NCBI GenBank assembly: GCA_041393015.1
Contig: JAWKKV010000012.1
Span: 1 to 64,000 of the forward strand
DNA length: 64,000 nucleotides
Direction: 5' to 3'
Source of the DNA: JAGQYH01 sp041393015
Lineage (GTDB): Bacteria; Bacteroidota; Bacteroidia; Chitinophagales; JADIYW01
A program made the position numbers and the translations under genes. The notes below the pieces were generated by a model that did no database searches, was not told the DNA's origin, and was given only the letters and a program-made list of their open reading frames with translations. This document shows positions 15,846 through 25,208 of the stretch, one piece after another (the stretch's first letter is position 1; each line of letters opens with the position of its first letter).

Positions 15846-18353
15846 TCAGCTATAAATATTTTTCCTTTTCATCCATTTTACAAATTCATACCAAATTACA
15901 AATAGGAATCCAGCAATAACGCTAATAGCTAAGTGCTTTATACTTAGAATTTCAAATTTAAAGAATGTGGTTAATGGAGGAATGAAAAGTAAAAGAGCGA
16001 TAATGAATATGGTAATTCCAATAATTAAGCCTACTAATTTGTTCTTGTATTTTAATGTTGTAAGAATCGAATAAAAGAATGATCGATTCACTAATGTTAG
16101 TGTGATGTTAGAGGCAATCAAAACCACAAAAACCATGGTTCTTGTTTGCGCTTCATTACAATTTTGAAGAACAGCGTATTGATAGATGAGCAATGCGCCA
16201 ATAGCAATCATAACGCCTTGTATAATACTTGTGGTTAACTCCTTCCAATTGAAAAACGTTGTTGTAAATGATCTTGGTTGACGATTCATAGCGTTTTTTT
16301 CCATGGGTTCATTTTCATACATAATAGAGCAAGTTGGCCCCATAATGAGTTCTAAAAATATGATGTGGACCGGGGAGAAAATGTTTGGAAAAATCCAACC
16401 TAATGCCAACGGAATAAAAACTATTAAGATGATAGGAATATGGATAGAAATAATGTATTGAATCGCCTTTTTGAGATTAGCATAAATTTTTCTTCCCATA
16501 GCGACGGCATCTACCATTTTAGAAAGATCGTCTTCAGCTAAGATTAATGAAGCTGCTTCTTTCGCTATTTCAGTGCCTCTTTTACCCATAGCAATGCCAA
16601 TGTGCGCCGCTTTTAATGCTGGTCCATCGTTTACACCGTCTCCTGTCATTGCGACGACCTCATTGTTAGCTTTTAATGCCTTGATAATTCTCAGTTTAGC
16701 CTCAGGAAACATTCTGCTAAAGATGTAGGTGTCTTTAACTTTCTCTTGAAGTTCTGCATCGTTTAGCTGCATTAATTCGTCTCCGCTTATACTTTTGTTA
16801 AATCCTCTAAAACCTACTTGTTTAGCAATAGCAGTGGTAGTGGCTGCATTATCACCGGTTACGATTTTTACATCAATACCGGCAATATAAAATTTCTCAA
16901 ATACAGATTGTATGTTTTTCTTCGGAGGATCTTGAAAGGCAATTAACCCTTTAAATTGAAAGTCGAATGCCTGCTGTTCACCAGGAAATTCGGAACTATC
17001 AAATTGTGCTTGACCAACGCCTAATACTCGATAGCCTTGCGTGGCAAAATTGGTTAGTGCATTTTCAATTTGAGTTTTTTCTTGTTCTGTTAGGTTCGAT
17101 ACTTGGATGATGGCTTCCGGAGCACCTTTTGCAGCAATGATTCGTTCACCCAATTGATTTTCAAAAATATGTGTCATCATTGGTGGTTTACCACCTAACG
17201 GATATTCGTGAATCATTTTAAAATTAGGTCGTTCATCTTGATTCACAATATCAGAATATGTGTTGTGAATGGCGACTTCCATACTGTCAAAAGGGATAGG
17301 CTCGCTGGCCCACATACTAATATTGACTAATGCTTTCTGGTGTTCATTTAAATCGTTTTTTACATCTGCTGTACTATTGTCAGCTAAGCAATAAAGCTTG
17401 GCTAAACTCATTTCATTTTCGGTAATGGTGCCTGTTTTGTCTGTGCAAATTACGGTGGCACTACCCAATGTTTCCACTGTTTTCATCTGTTTCACCACAA
17501 TGCCCATTTTCATCAAGCGATAGGCACCAATTGCCATAAAAGTGGTAAATGCAACTGGAATTTCTTCTGGCAAAATACTCATAGCAAGTGTTAAAGCTTT
17601 GAGCAAACTATCTAGTAAACTGCCAGAATTCAAGTAGTTGATACCCCAAACAATTAAGAAAACGATGGCGCCAATAATGACCATTTTTTTTACAAAATTG
17701 TTGATCTGTTTTTCTAAAGGTGTTTTTTCCTCATTAATACTCTCTAAACTTTGTCCAATTTTGCCAAGCTTAGTATCGTTGCCAATTGAGGTTACTTCTG
17801 CAATGGCTAATCCACTAGCTACGGAAGTGCCTTTATATACGAAACGGTTTTCTTTGGATTTGTCTTTATAAATAGATAACGATTCCCCTGAAAGCATAGA
17901 TTCATTTACAGAGAAATCATTGGAATGAATAATGACACCATCAGCTGATATTGTGTTGCCTTCTTCTACAATTAAGCTATCACCAATAACTAATTCTTCA
18001 CTTTTTATCTCTTGAATTACTCCATCCCTTATTACTTTGCATTTAGCTTGGGTGTAGTTCTCTAGTTTTGCTAACGCATTTTTACTTCTAGAATCTTGAT
18101 ACAAAGAGATTGCTGCCACTAAGATGATGGCCGATGCCAGAAAAATTCCGTCGCCGATTTCACCACTTAAAAAATATATGACAGCTGCTACCAATAGTAA
18201 AATAACCATTGGCTCTTTGGCGAGGCTCATTAAAGCAGAAATGAGTTTATATTCCTTTTTATAAGCAAGTTTGTTGAGACCGTAATCTTTTCTAGCCTTT
18301 AAAACTTCTGCTTGACTTAAACCTTTTATCCCAAACTTGCCGATATCCACCAT
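15846..18353 (-). CDS. Cation-translocating P-type ATPase (P2, calcium-pump type)
   Basis: 835 residues with all P-type landmarks: actuator-domain SGES (155-158), the M4 ion-site motif PEEIP (262-266), phosphorylation site D305-KTGT, KGAPE in the nucleotide domain, and TGDGVNDGPALKAAHIG in the hinge. About ten membrane segments fit inner-membrane export of Ca2+, Mn2+ or a similar cation. The M4 motif is PEEIP rather than the PEGLP of SERCA-like pumps, so the ion is uncertain. It starts nine bases after the GH88/105-like gene, so the two are probably co-transcribed although the functional link is not obvious. Confidence 0.85.
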   Translation of the reverse strand: MVDIGKFGIKGLSQAEVLKARKDYGLNKLAYKKEYKLISALMSLAKEPMVILLLVAAVIYFLSGEIGDGIFLASAIILVAAISLYQDSRSKNALAKLENYTQAKCKVIRDGVIQEIKSEELVIGDSLIVEEGNTISADGVIIHSNDFSVNESMLSGESLSIYKDKSKENRFVYKGTSVASGLAIAEVTSIGNDTKLGKIGQSLESINEEKTPLEKQINNFVKKMVIIGAIVFLIVWGINYLNSGSLLDSLLKALTLAMSILPEEIPVAFTTFMAIGAYRLMKMGIVVKQMKTVETLGSATVICTDKTGTITENEMSLAKLYCLADNSTADVKNDLNEHQKALVNISMWASEPIPFDSMEVAIHNTYSDIVNQDERPNFKMIHEYPLGGKPPMMTHIFENQLGERIIAAKGAPEAIIQVSNLTEQEKTQIENALTNFATQGYRVLGVGQAQFDSSEFPGEQQAFDFQFKGLIAFQDPPKKNIQSVFEKFYIAGIDVKIVTGDNAATTTAIAKQVGFRGFNKSISGDELMQLNDAELQEKVKDTYIFSRMFPEAKLRIIKALKANNEVVAMTGDGVNDGPALKAAHIGIAMGKRGTEIAKEAASLILAEDDLSKMVDAVAMGRKIYANLKKAIQYIISIHIPIILIVFIPLALGWIFPNIFSPVHIIFLELIMGPTCSIMYENEPMEKNAMNRQPRSFTTTFFNWKELTTSIIQGVMIAIGALLIYQYAVLQNCNEAQTRTMVFVVLIASNITLTLVNRSFFYSILTTLKYKNKLVGLIIGITIFIIALLLFIPPLTTFFKFEILSIKHLAISVIAGFLFVIWYEFVKWMKRKNIYS

Positions 18354-18362
18354 AACGTTTTA

Positions 18363-19517
18363 TTATCTGATACCCATTTCTATTTCGTAATTCAATCCAA
18401 AAATGATAAACATCGCTAAACCAAACGATTTTCCTGTAGTTGACTTTCTATTTAAATAGTATTCTTGATCACCAATACATGTTCCTTTACAAACATTCTT
18501 AGTAGTAAGATAGGAAGATTCTACTGGTTGAATGCTATAAGTTCGAAGTCCTTTATAGGCGAGGTCAATACTTTGTTGGTAAACTTGGTCATTTACTATT
18601 GAGAACTGAAGTGCCGTTAAAATAGCATAGCCAAACATAGCTGTACAAGAACTTTCAATAAAATTTCCTTCTACATCTGGAACAACAGGGAGTTGGAACC
18701 AATGTCCGGTGGATGGATCTTGCAAGGTTGGTAAATCGATAATCATTTCCTTTAGATAACCGGCTAATTCTGACCAATATTTGTGCTCTTTAGGAATAGT
18801 TTTTAATGCATCGCTTAAAGTGACCATTACCCAACCATTGCCTCTTCCCCAAAATTCTTGGCTTCTTCTAGTGGTTTCATCTGGCCAATTTCTTTGACCA
18901 CATAAAGCACATCTAGTTTTATTGTTGCCATCCCAGCCATGTACCCAAAGTCCAGTTTCTTCATCTAACAACTTGCTTCTATGAATTCGAAATTGCTCTA
19001 TAAAATCATCAAGGTATTTTTCATCTCCTGTGGTTTTATACATTTCTAATAGAAATACACCAATCATATAGATAGTATCATCCCATAATTCCGGTGTGCG
19101 TGCCAGATGGGCAATTCCACCGCTATTGGTTCTTGGAATGTTTAAGTATTCCTCATAGATTTTATCGGCTAGTTTTTTATATTTTTCATCACTCAATATG
19201 CGGGCTAGAAAGGCTAAGCCATGCGCTGATGCCACTGCATTAGGTCGTTTGCCATGTGCACGTTTGAGTTTATTGTCCATGGCGCCTTTTACATACGCCA
19301 AATATTTATCTTGTTCAGCAGTTGTTTCACTTAGTTCGTAACGAACGACCATAGATTTTAATAAAGAAGCACTTTGCCATGTCCATTTATACTTGTTGGC
19401 AGGAAGATATTTTTCATTAGCGTAATTAGAGAGAGAATCCACCCAAGTCTGCGAGTTAGCCATTTGTATGCTAAATACTGTTACCAAGACAAGGGAGAAA
19501 ATTTTATAAATTTTCAT
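18363..19517 (-). CDS. Secreted glycoside hydrolase, GH88/GH105-like (unsaturated uronyl hydrolase)
   Basis: 384 residues with a signal peptide (1-22, ending ANSQ). The (alpha/alpha)6-barrel family signature is visible: LWDDTIYMIGVFL with the probable catalytic Asp at 146 or 147, GLWVHGWD, and FWGRGNGWV (222-230). GH88/GH105 enzymes hydrate and release the unsaturated uronic acid left by polysaccharide lyases. An unusual pair Cys203/Cys206 (CALC) lies between the motifs. No lyase or SusCD pair is nearby, so this is not part of a full polysaccharide locus. The P-type ATPase gene follows after nine bases. Confidence 0.75.
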   Translation of the reverse strand: MKIYKIFSLVLVTVFSIQMANSQTWVDSLSNYANEKYLPANKYKWTWQSASLLKSMVVRYELSETTAEQDKYLAYVKGAMDNKLKRAHGKRPNAVASAHGLAFLARILSDEKYKKLADKIYEEYLNIPRTNSGGIAHLARTPELWDDTIYMIGVFLLEMYKTTGDEKYLDDFIEQFRIHRSKLLDEETGLWVHGWDGNNKTRCALCGQRNWPDETTRRSQEFWGRGNGWVMVTLSDALKTIPKEHKYWSELAGYLKEMIIDLPTLQDPSTGHWFQLPVVPDVEGNFIESSCTAMFGYAILTALQFSIVNDQVYQQSIDLAYKGLRTYSIQPVESSYLTTKNVCKGTCIGDQEYYLNRKSTTGKSFGLAMFIIFGLNYEIEMGIR

Positions 19518-19653
19518 AAAGTATTAATTCTTAATTAGTTGATTTAAGCGGCATTTGTATTTGAATAAAAAAAAGAAAAAATAGTGGCACATTTTCTCAA
19601 TTAATATTATCTTAATATATTATTTTATGCAAACTACTACTAAAAGTGCTCTT

Positions 19654-19671
19654 ACTATAAATGTTTATAGT
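19654..19671. promoter_or_regulatory. Perfect palindrome in the 19.5-19.8 kb gap
   Basis: ACTATAAA (19654-19661), TG, TTTATAGT (19664-19671): an 8-bp perfect inverted repeat between the start of the GH88/105-like gene (minus strand) and a short plus-strand ORF. It could be an operator for either. The rest of 19518-19769 shows no gene. Confidence 0.35.
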
Positions 19672-19769
19672 GAAGCAAAAATCCCTCATTAATTCGAAAC
19701 ATAGTTACCCTTCAATGGTATTGACTAAGATGGTCGATAGTATGATTTATTAATGCTAAAACAAGTATT

Positions 19770-19928
19770 ATGGGGTTACTTTTACTTATGTTGATGTGTT
19801 TCATTTTTTGTATTGTACAATTGGTTCAGGATGATGGAATAGGAGCACTTAAAGATTTTTCATTTTGGTTAATTGTAGTTTCGTTTGCTGCTATGGTTAC
19901 ATTTATAGCTGGTGGCGTAAACTTTTAA
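19770..19928 (+). CDS. Short two-helix membrane protein (52 residues), unknown
   Basis: ATG at 19770 to TAA at 19926 encodes 52 residues starting MGLLLLMLMCFIF and ending AGGVNF. Two hydrophobic segments (about 2-18 and 32-50) are joined by a short polar loop QDDGIGALKDF. The ordered hydrophobic-polar-hydrophobic layout argues for a real small membrane protein, but no clear ribosome-binding site or -7 box is visible. It ends 32 bases before the convergent yigZ stop. Confidence 0.45.
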   Translation: MGLLLLMLMCFIFCIVQLVQDDGIGALKDFSFWLIVVSFAAMVTFIAGGVNF

Positions 19929-19959
19929 GGCAATACGATTACTACTTTTGTGCTGTAAG

Positions 19960-20565
19960 CTAGTTTTCTTCAATTCTAAGTACGTGAATGCTTGAAGCCT
20001 CGAGTAGGAATTGTAATTTTAATCTAAGTGGAATTTCAATTTCAAATTTGCTCTCATCCAAATAGGTTTGCTCAATAATTTTGCCTTCAAATTTTCCTAT
20101 TAATTGAAAAATATAGTTGGCATTTTCGTATTGAGTTGAGATGGTAAAATAAGCATACAGTTCTTTTTCGATGATGTTGTTATCGGTTATAGCTAATTGT
20201 GTGGCTTCTTTATAGGCATTAATCAAACCTGGAACTCCCAATTTTGTGCCACCAAAATATCTTACAACAATGGCAAGAACATTGGTGATTTCAAAAGATT
20301 TTAATTGATTTAGAATGGGTAAGCCGGCACTTCCGTTCGGTTCTCCGGCATCATTGGCTCTTTCATTATTACCATCTAAGCCTAATCTATAAGCATAGCA
20401 ATGATGCCTAGCTTTAGGATGCTTTTGTTGAATGACTTCTAAGTAATTTTTTATTTCGTCTTCATTTTCTATTGGAAAAATGTAGCCATAAAATTTGCTG
20501 CTTCTATCCTTAAACAAGCTTTCACTCTCTTGGTTAATTGTTTTGTAACTGAATTGTTCACTCAT
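19960..20565 (-). CDS. yigZ: YigZ/IMPACT family protein
   Basis: 201 residues with the UPF0029/IMPACT core: ARHHCYAYR near residue 55, then DAGEPNGSAGLPIL and VVRYFGGTKLGVPGL. The domain order (IMPACT core, then a ferredoxin-like C-terminal domain) and length match bacterial YigZ. The family is linked to translation control in eukaryotes; the bacterial role is unclear. Its ATG overlaps the EamA stop by one base (TAATG), so it is the last gene of the minus-strand run that begins with the subtilase. Confidence 0.9.
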   Translation of the reverse strand: MSEQFSYKTINQESESLFKDRSSKFYGYIFPIENEDEIKNYLEVIQQKHPKARHHCYAYRLGLDGNNERANDAGEPNGSAGLPILNQLKSFEITNVLAIVVRYFGGTKLGVPGLINAYKEATQLAITDNNIIEKELYAYFTISTQYENANYIFQLIGKFEGKIIEQTYLDESKFEIEIPLRLKLQFLLEASSIHVLRIEEN

Positions 20566-21452
20566 TAGATCAAAATTAAAATGGCGGCTAACGCAATGGC
20601 TAAACCAATTAACTGCCTAAAAATTAAGCGCTCTTTGTAAATTAACCATGCCATCAATGCTGCAACCAAAATGATACCAACATTATTGATAGGAAAAACT
20701 TGTGAGGATTCTAATCCTGAAAATTTTAATGACAAAACTAAAAAGTAAACCGACCCGAAATTAGGAACACCAAGTATAAAGCCAGCTAGAATATTTTGCT
20801 TTTTGATGGGTACTTTTGAATACGCCAATCTTATAATACCTGCAATAAAAGCGGAACTGAATAAAACTAATGTGAAGGTAGCAGTTTGAACTTCCCCAAT
20901 ATGTTTGGTTTGAATGATATTTACCGTTAGGTCGCATAAACCGCTGCCTAGAAATACCGCTATTGGCAATAAGATATTAGGTGAAAATGATTTGTTTCTA
21001 ATCATCATTTTAGTAACTGGTGCTGCATCTTCACCGTTCTTTTTATTGTTTTTCTTTGAGATAAGAAACACGGCCAAAATACCTAAGATTACTCCTAATA
21101 TTTTTAGAAAACTTGCTCCTTCCTGAAAGACTAAAATCCCCACAATGACCGGTACAATAAAAGACAGTTTTTGTGCGACTGAAGCCACCGCAACGCCCAA
21201 TAACTGAGTTGTTCTAGCAATCATATAAAAGAGAAAGACAAAGAAAGTTCCCAATCCGATGGTAAGATATAATCCCGACCAATTAGGAATTAAAGACAAT
21301 TGATTGGAAGGTGCAACTATTAACGCTAATGCGCCACAAACTAAATAATTAAAGACAATTGCTTGAAATGATTGGATATTGTATTTAGGAAAAGCTCTAA
21401 ATATTAAAGCTATTGAAGTAGAGCACAAAATGCTGAGCGCCAAATAAATCAT
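20565..21452 (-). CDS. EamA (DMT superfamily) transporter
   Basis: 295 residues, almost wholly hydrophobic, with about ten membrane helices in two repeats of five, as in drug/metabolite transporters. The substrate cannot be read from sequence. It overlaps ribD by four bases and yigZ by one. Being next to ribD, it might carry a flavin or precursor, but that is only a contextual guess. Confidence 0.85.
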   Translation of the reverse strand: MIYLALSILCSTSIALIFRAFPKYNIQSFQAIVFNYLVCGALALIVAPSNQLSLIPNWSGLYLTIGLGTFFVFLFYMIARTTQLLGVAVASVAQKLSFIVPVIVGILVFQEGASFLKILGVILGILAVFLISKKNNKKNGEDAAPVTKMMIRNKSFSPNILLPIAVFLGSGLCDLTVNIIQTKHIGEVQTATFTLVLFSSAFIAGIIRLAYSKVPIKKQNILAGFILGVPNFGSVYFLVLSLKFSGLESSQVFPINNVGIILVAALMAWLIYKERLIFRQLIGLAIALAAILILI

Positions 21453-22486
21453 TTGTTTTGAATTATTTTAAGCTGATTATCGGAAATAGTAATGGATGCT
21501 TGGACAACGCTAGATGGAATCTTTGGCGCTAAAATACCTTCTTCAAGTATTACTGTTGTTTGATAAATATAGGCTTCGTCCCATAAATTGGAATTGATAA
21601 AATGTTGCAATGTAACTGCTCCACCTTCTACCAATACGCTTGTAATTTTTCGTTCGTGTAAATGCTCAATCATTTCAGCAATTGCAAAATGATCATTTTT
21701 AAGCGGAATATATTCTACGTTATTAATCTTCTTAGAATAAGAGCGATTGAATATGATGGTATTGAGATCGTCAGTATTTTGATATAATTCTCCTGTAGGA
21801 TCAATAATTACTTTAATGGGGTGATTCCCCTCCCAAAATCTATCCGTCAAAGCAGGTTGGTCGTGTATAAAAGTATTTTTGCCGACAAGAATGGCGTCCA
21901 TTTCATTCCGCCATTTGTGCGTTAGTCTTTTAGTAAAAGCATTACTTAGCCATTGCTGTCCTTTTAATGGAGCAAAGAAACCATCTTTCGATTCGGCCCA
22001 TTTTAAAATAATATAAGGACGATTTTGTTGGATAGATGTAAAAAAGAATTTGTTTAAGGCTAATGCTTCCGCTTCTAAAATTCCTATCTCAACTTCCACA
22101 CCTGAAGCTTTCAATTTTTCAATGCTTTTACCGGCCACTTTAGGATTTGGGTCTTTTGATGCGACAACTACTTTGGGTATCTGATATTTTAAAATAAGAT
22201 CAACGCATGGAGGTGTTTGTCCAAAATGGAAACATGGTTCTAATGAAACATAAATAGTGGAAGATGAAAGCAGAGATTTATCTTTTACATCATTAATGGC
22301 ATTGACTTCTGCATGTGGACCACCATATTTTTGGTGCCAACCTTCTCCAATGATAGAGTTGTTATGAACGATGACGCAGCCCACTAAAGGATTTGGCGTA
22401 ACCAAGCCAGTTCCTAATTGAGCCAATTCAAAGCATCTTTTTATATATTTTTCATTTGTGGTCAATTTCCCTATTTGTTTCTTCAA
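21449..22486 (-). CDS. ribD: Bifunctional riboflavin biosynthesis deaminase/reductase RibD
   Basis: 345 residues. The N-terminal deaminase has zinc ligands H58-A-E60, Cys85 and Cys94 (SLEPCFHFGQTPPC) and the TPNPLVGCVIV entry motif. The C-terminal reductase domain (about 150-345) contains ILKWAESKDG, the LVGKNT turn and LVEGGAVTLQHF. It catalyses two consecutive steps, deamination then side-chain reduction of the pyrimidine intermediate. Only two bases separate its start from the stop of the TPR-CHAT gene, and it overlaps the EamA gene by four, so this housekeeping gene is embedded in the protease/CHAT transcription unit. Confidence 0.95.
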   Translation of the reverse strand: MKKQIGKLTTNEKYIKRCFELAQLGTGLVTPNPLVGCVIVHNNSIIGEGWHQKYGGPHAEVNAINDVKDKSLLSSSTIYVSLEPCFHFGQTPPCVDLILKYQIPKVVVASKDPNPKVAGKSIEKLKASGVEVEIGILEAEALALNKFFFTSIQQNRPYIILKWAESKDGFFAPLKGQQWLSNAFTKRLTHKWRNEMDAILVGKNTFIHDQPALTDRFWEGNHPIKVIIDPTGELYQNTDDLNTIIFNRSYSKKINNVEYIPLKNDHFAIAEMIEHLHERKITSVLVEGGAVTLQHFINSNLWDEAYIYQTTVILEEGILAPKIPSSVVQASITISDNQLKIIQNK

Positions 22487-22488
22487 AA

Positions 22489-25200
22489 TTAAACTTTCGA
22501 TTGCTTTTTAATTTTTAAAAAGACAATTGATAATAAAGATATCAATGCAAGAGCCCCTAAAATATATAAAATAAGATGATTGCTGTCTTTGTATTCTATA
22601 GCGGAAGATTCACCGATATAAATAAATGGAGCCCATTGATTGGGTTTCATTCCGTGTTTTTCAATATAATCTAGCTTTGCCTTTCTAAGTGCTACTTCTT
22701 TTTTATCTCCTTTTTTAAGGTAGCTGTAAAAATCTTGCATTAGTTCTTCACTCGCTTTGTCGTAAGTATTCCATAAAGTGGCTACAACACTTTTTGAACC
22801 GGCAGAGTGAATACCCCAAACTAAATTCATAATACCTTCGCCACTAATCAAATCTCCTCTAAACGTTTCGCAGGCACTCAACACTACAAATTTATCCTTT
22901 AAGGGTAGATTGTAGATTTCAGGCAAATACATTTTTTCATCATGAAAGGCGATCCATGGTAAATTGTTTTCTTCATTACTCGCCATCGCATGTGTAGCAA
23001 AATGAACTCCGTTGTAATGATTGATTTGATTCTTGAAAAATGATTTACTGGCTTTCCTTTCCATTAGTACTTTCCCTCCAACTGCTCTTCTAATTTGCTG
23101 AACTTCTTTTTGGCTGTTGATCAAGTCACTAATATTTTGATTCATAAAACTTACAGGAGCTACAAATAATGTTGAAGTTTTATGGGAGGTGACGCTCTTT
23201 TCTTGTTGCAATTCAATAGAAGGTGAAAGTGTGTATCTCACCGTTTGAGTGTGAATTACTAGTTTTTGATTGCTGATATCGGTGCAAAGCGCATCAAATG
23301 GGATAAAGTTTAAAGTCCCCGAAGGATTGATAATGATATTTGAATATTGAGCAAATGTAGTTGTGGTTAATTGATTATATAGCTGATTAGAAGAAGTATA
23401 ATAGTTATTCAAGTCAGCGGTTGTGTTAAAAGGGCGTGAGGCACTATTCAAAAATTCAGCCTTGGTATTTAAATAGTCATTGCTATGACTAATGATTTTC
23501 AACCAAGAACTATCCTTAGTTACAAATAGGGCATAGGTGCTTGTTTTACCTTCTAAGTAAGATACGTAAAGTGAGTTTTTATCATTAAGGAAGTCTGTCT
23601 GTAATTGATTGAGTGAGGTATTATTGATGTAAGTTGAGTTAGTAGCTTCGGTATGATAAAGGGAGTCTGTTATGGCGTGGTATTGCTCTTTTAATTGGAT
23701 GAGTGAAGCGAGGTCATTTTGATTTAAGGCTGACAATGCTTTTTTTATCTCTATAGCACTAATATCTTCTTTAATAGTTTGCAATTTAGCTTGTAATTTC
23801 GGCGATAATTGACTCAATCGGATATTTTCTTCCATCAATTCTTGTAAAACAAAGTATTTCCCTCTTTCAATAAAATAGAATAGTTCGCTTTGGTTGTTGA
23901 TGAAATTGGCTGCTTCTAAAGCATAGCCATACAATTCAGTCGCTTGTTCTCTCCAATAAAATTTGGATGAATTATCTAGCGTATTTTGATTGACCATAAA
24001 TAATAGAGAATCTGCAAAATGAATATACTGTAGAGCAGAAAGCATGATCGACTGATCATTTTTGCTTTTAGATTCTGCTATCATACTTTTTGAAATAAAC
24101 TTCACATACACGAAAACATCTCCTAAGTAATCAAGATTTTCTACTATTTTGGTATTTGGCAGCAAGTTGTAGTTAAAACCATTGTTAGAGCCAAGTAAAT
24201 AGTTAAAAGCGTTTAGATAATAACGAGTTGATTTTTCAAAATTGCCGGCATTGTAATAGATGTCTCCAATTGTATTGATAGTGGCTGCTACCTGACTACT
24301 GTCTTCCATTTTTAAGGCAATATTTTTGGCTCTCGATAAGTAGTTAAGTGCCTTTTCCTGCTGCTGTAGCTGATTATAAGTATATCCAATGTTGCTTAAA
24401 CTTCTAAAAATATAGTTGTCGTTGTTTAGGTTTTCTGCAATGGATAAGCTTTTATTATAATGTTCGATGGCTTTCTTGTATTCTTCTTTCGTTTCATAAG
24501 CATTTCCTTGTGTTAAATAGCTATACATCTCATTGTAGAGACGCTGTTCAGAAGGTAAATTTTTAGCTGTCTCTATTTGCAGTTGAGCATATTTTAAGGT
24601 GGAATCTGCTGCTTGTAAAGCGCTGTAATTAACTGCAATTTGTCCATAGGCTATGGAAAGCCATTTGTTGTTTTCTAATGATATAACAGATTTGTCTTTT
24701 GTGGCTAATTGGTAATAGTAATTCGATAGTGTATACTCACCGGCTTCCTCATAACAAGTACCAATTTTTACATAACATTTTGATTGGTCAATTGGATTGG
24801 AAACGTAATTGATGGCCAGTTTGAAGTTTTTAATGGCTTCTGAATAATGTCTATCATTGAGTTGAGTAATAGCACTATTGTAAATCAATCGATGTAATAA
24901 AAGAGAATCGACTACTTTTGACTTTTGAAATTGATAAAAAGCGTTTTCCCATATCTCCTTAGCTAATTTTGTATCACCATTGGAATAACATAATTTTCCA
25001 TGATGATAACTTATGCATGCTTTCTTTTCGGGATGGGGCTCCTTTAGCGTTGCCTCAAAGAATTTCAAATTAGCCTGTTCAAAAGGATAACTTAAAATCT
25101 GCTCAATATTTTCGTCTTCTTCATCAAAGCAACTTGCTGAAGATTCTAACCAAACTAGGCAGCCAATTAATACAATAAAAGATAATAACCTCAAATGCAT
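22489..25200 (-). CDS. TPR-CHAT (caspase-like) protein with C-terminal membrane anchor
   Basis: 903 residues. A signal peptide or anchor (1-23) is followed by about nine TPR-like repeats (40-400), a helical linker, and a CHAT domain (about 600-870). The caspase-type dyad is His737 (HFATHAM) and Cys777 (LSACETF), followed by GEGIMNLVWGIHSAGSKSVV, the usual CHAT ending. A last transmembrane helix (about 877-895) precedes a lysine-rich tail. CHAT proteases are found in conflict and regulated-proteolysis systems, where the TPRs sense or bind partners. It starts eight bases after a subtilase lipoprotein gene, and a divergent ECF sigma/TPR pair sits beyond that. The catalytic residues appear intact. 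Confidence 0.85.
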   Translation of the reverse strand: MHLRLLSFIVLIGCLVWLESSASCFDEEDENIEQILSYPFEQANLKFFEATLKEPHPEKKACISYHHGKLCYSNGDTKLAKEIWENAFYQFQKSKVVDSLLLHRLIYNSAITQLNDRHYSEAIKNFKLAINYVSNPIDQSKCYVKIGTCYEEAGEYTLSNYYYQLATKDKSVISLENNKWLSIAYGQIAVNYSALQAADSTLKYAQLQIETAKNLPSEQRLYNEMYSYLTQGNAYETKEEYKKAIEHYNKSLSIAENLNNDNYIFRSLSNIGYTYNQLQQQEKALNYLSRAKNIALKMEDSSQVAATINTIGDIYYNAGNFEKSTRYYLNAFNYLLGSNNGFNYNLLPNTKIVENLDYLGDVFVYVKFISKSMIAESKSKNDQSIMLSALQYIHFADSLLFMVNQNTLDNSSKFYWREQATELYGYALEAANFINNQSELFYFIERGKYFVLQELMEENIRLSQLSPKLQAKLQTIKEDISAIEIKKALSALNQNDLASLIQLKEQYHAITDSLYHTEATNSTYINNTSLNQLQTDFLNDKNSLYVSYLEGKTSTYALFVTKDSSWLKIISHSNDYLNTKAEFLNSASRPFNTTADLNNYYTSSNQLYNQLTTTTFAQYSNIIINPSGTLNFIPFDALCTDISNQKLVIHTQTVRYTLSPSIELQQEKSVTSHKTSTLFVAPVSFMNQNISDLINSQKEVQQIRRAVGGKVLMERKASKSFFKNQINHYNGVHFATHAMASNEENNLPWIAFHDEKMYLPEIYNLPLKDKFVVLSACETFRGDLISGEGIMNLVWGIHSAGSKSVVATLWNTYDKASEELMQDFYSYLKKGDKKEVALRKAKLDYIEKHGMKPNQWAPFIYIGESSAIEYKDSNHLILYILGALALISLLSIVFLKIKKQSKV

Positions 25201-25208
25201 GCCCTAAT

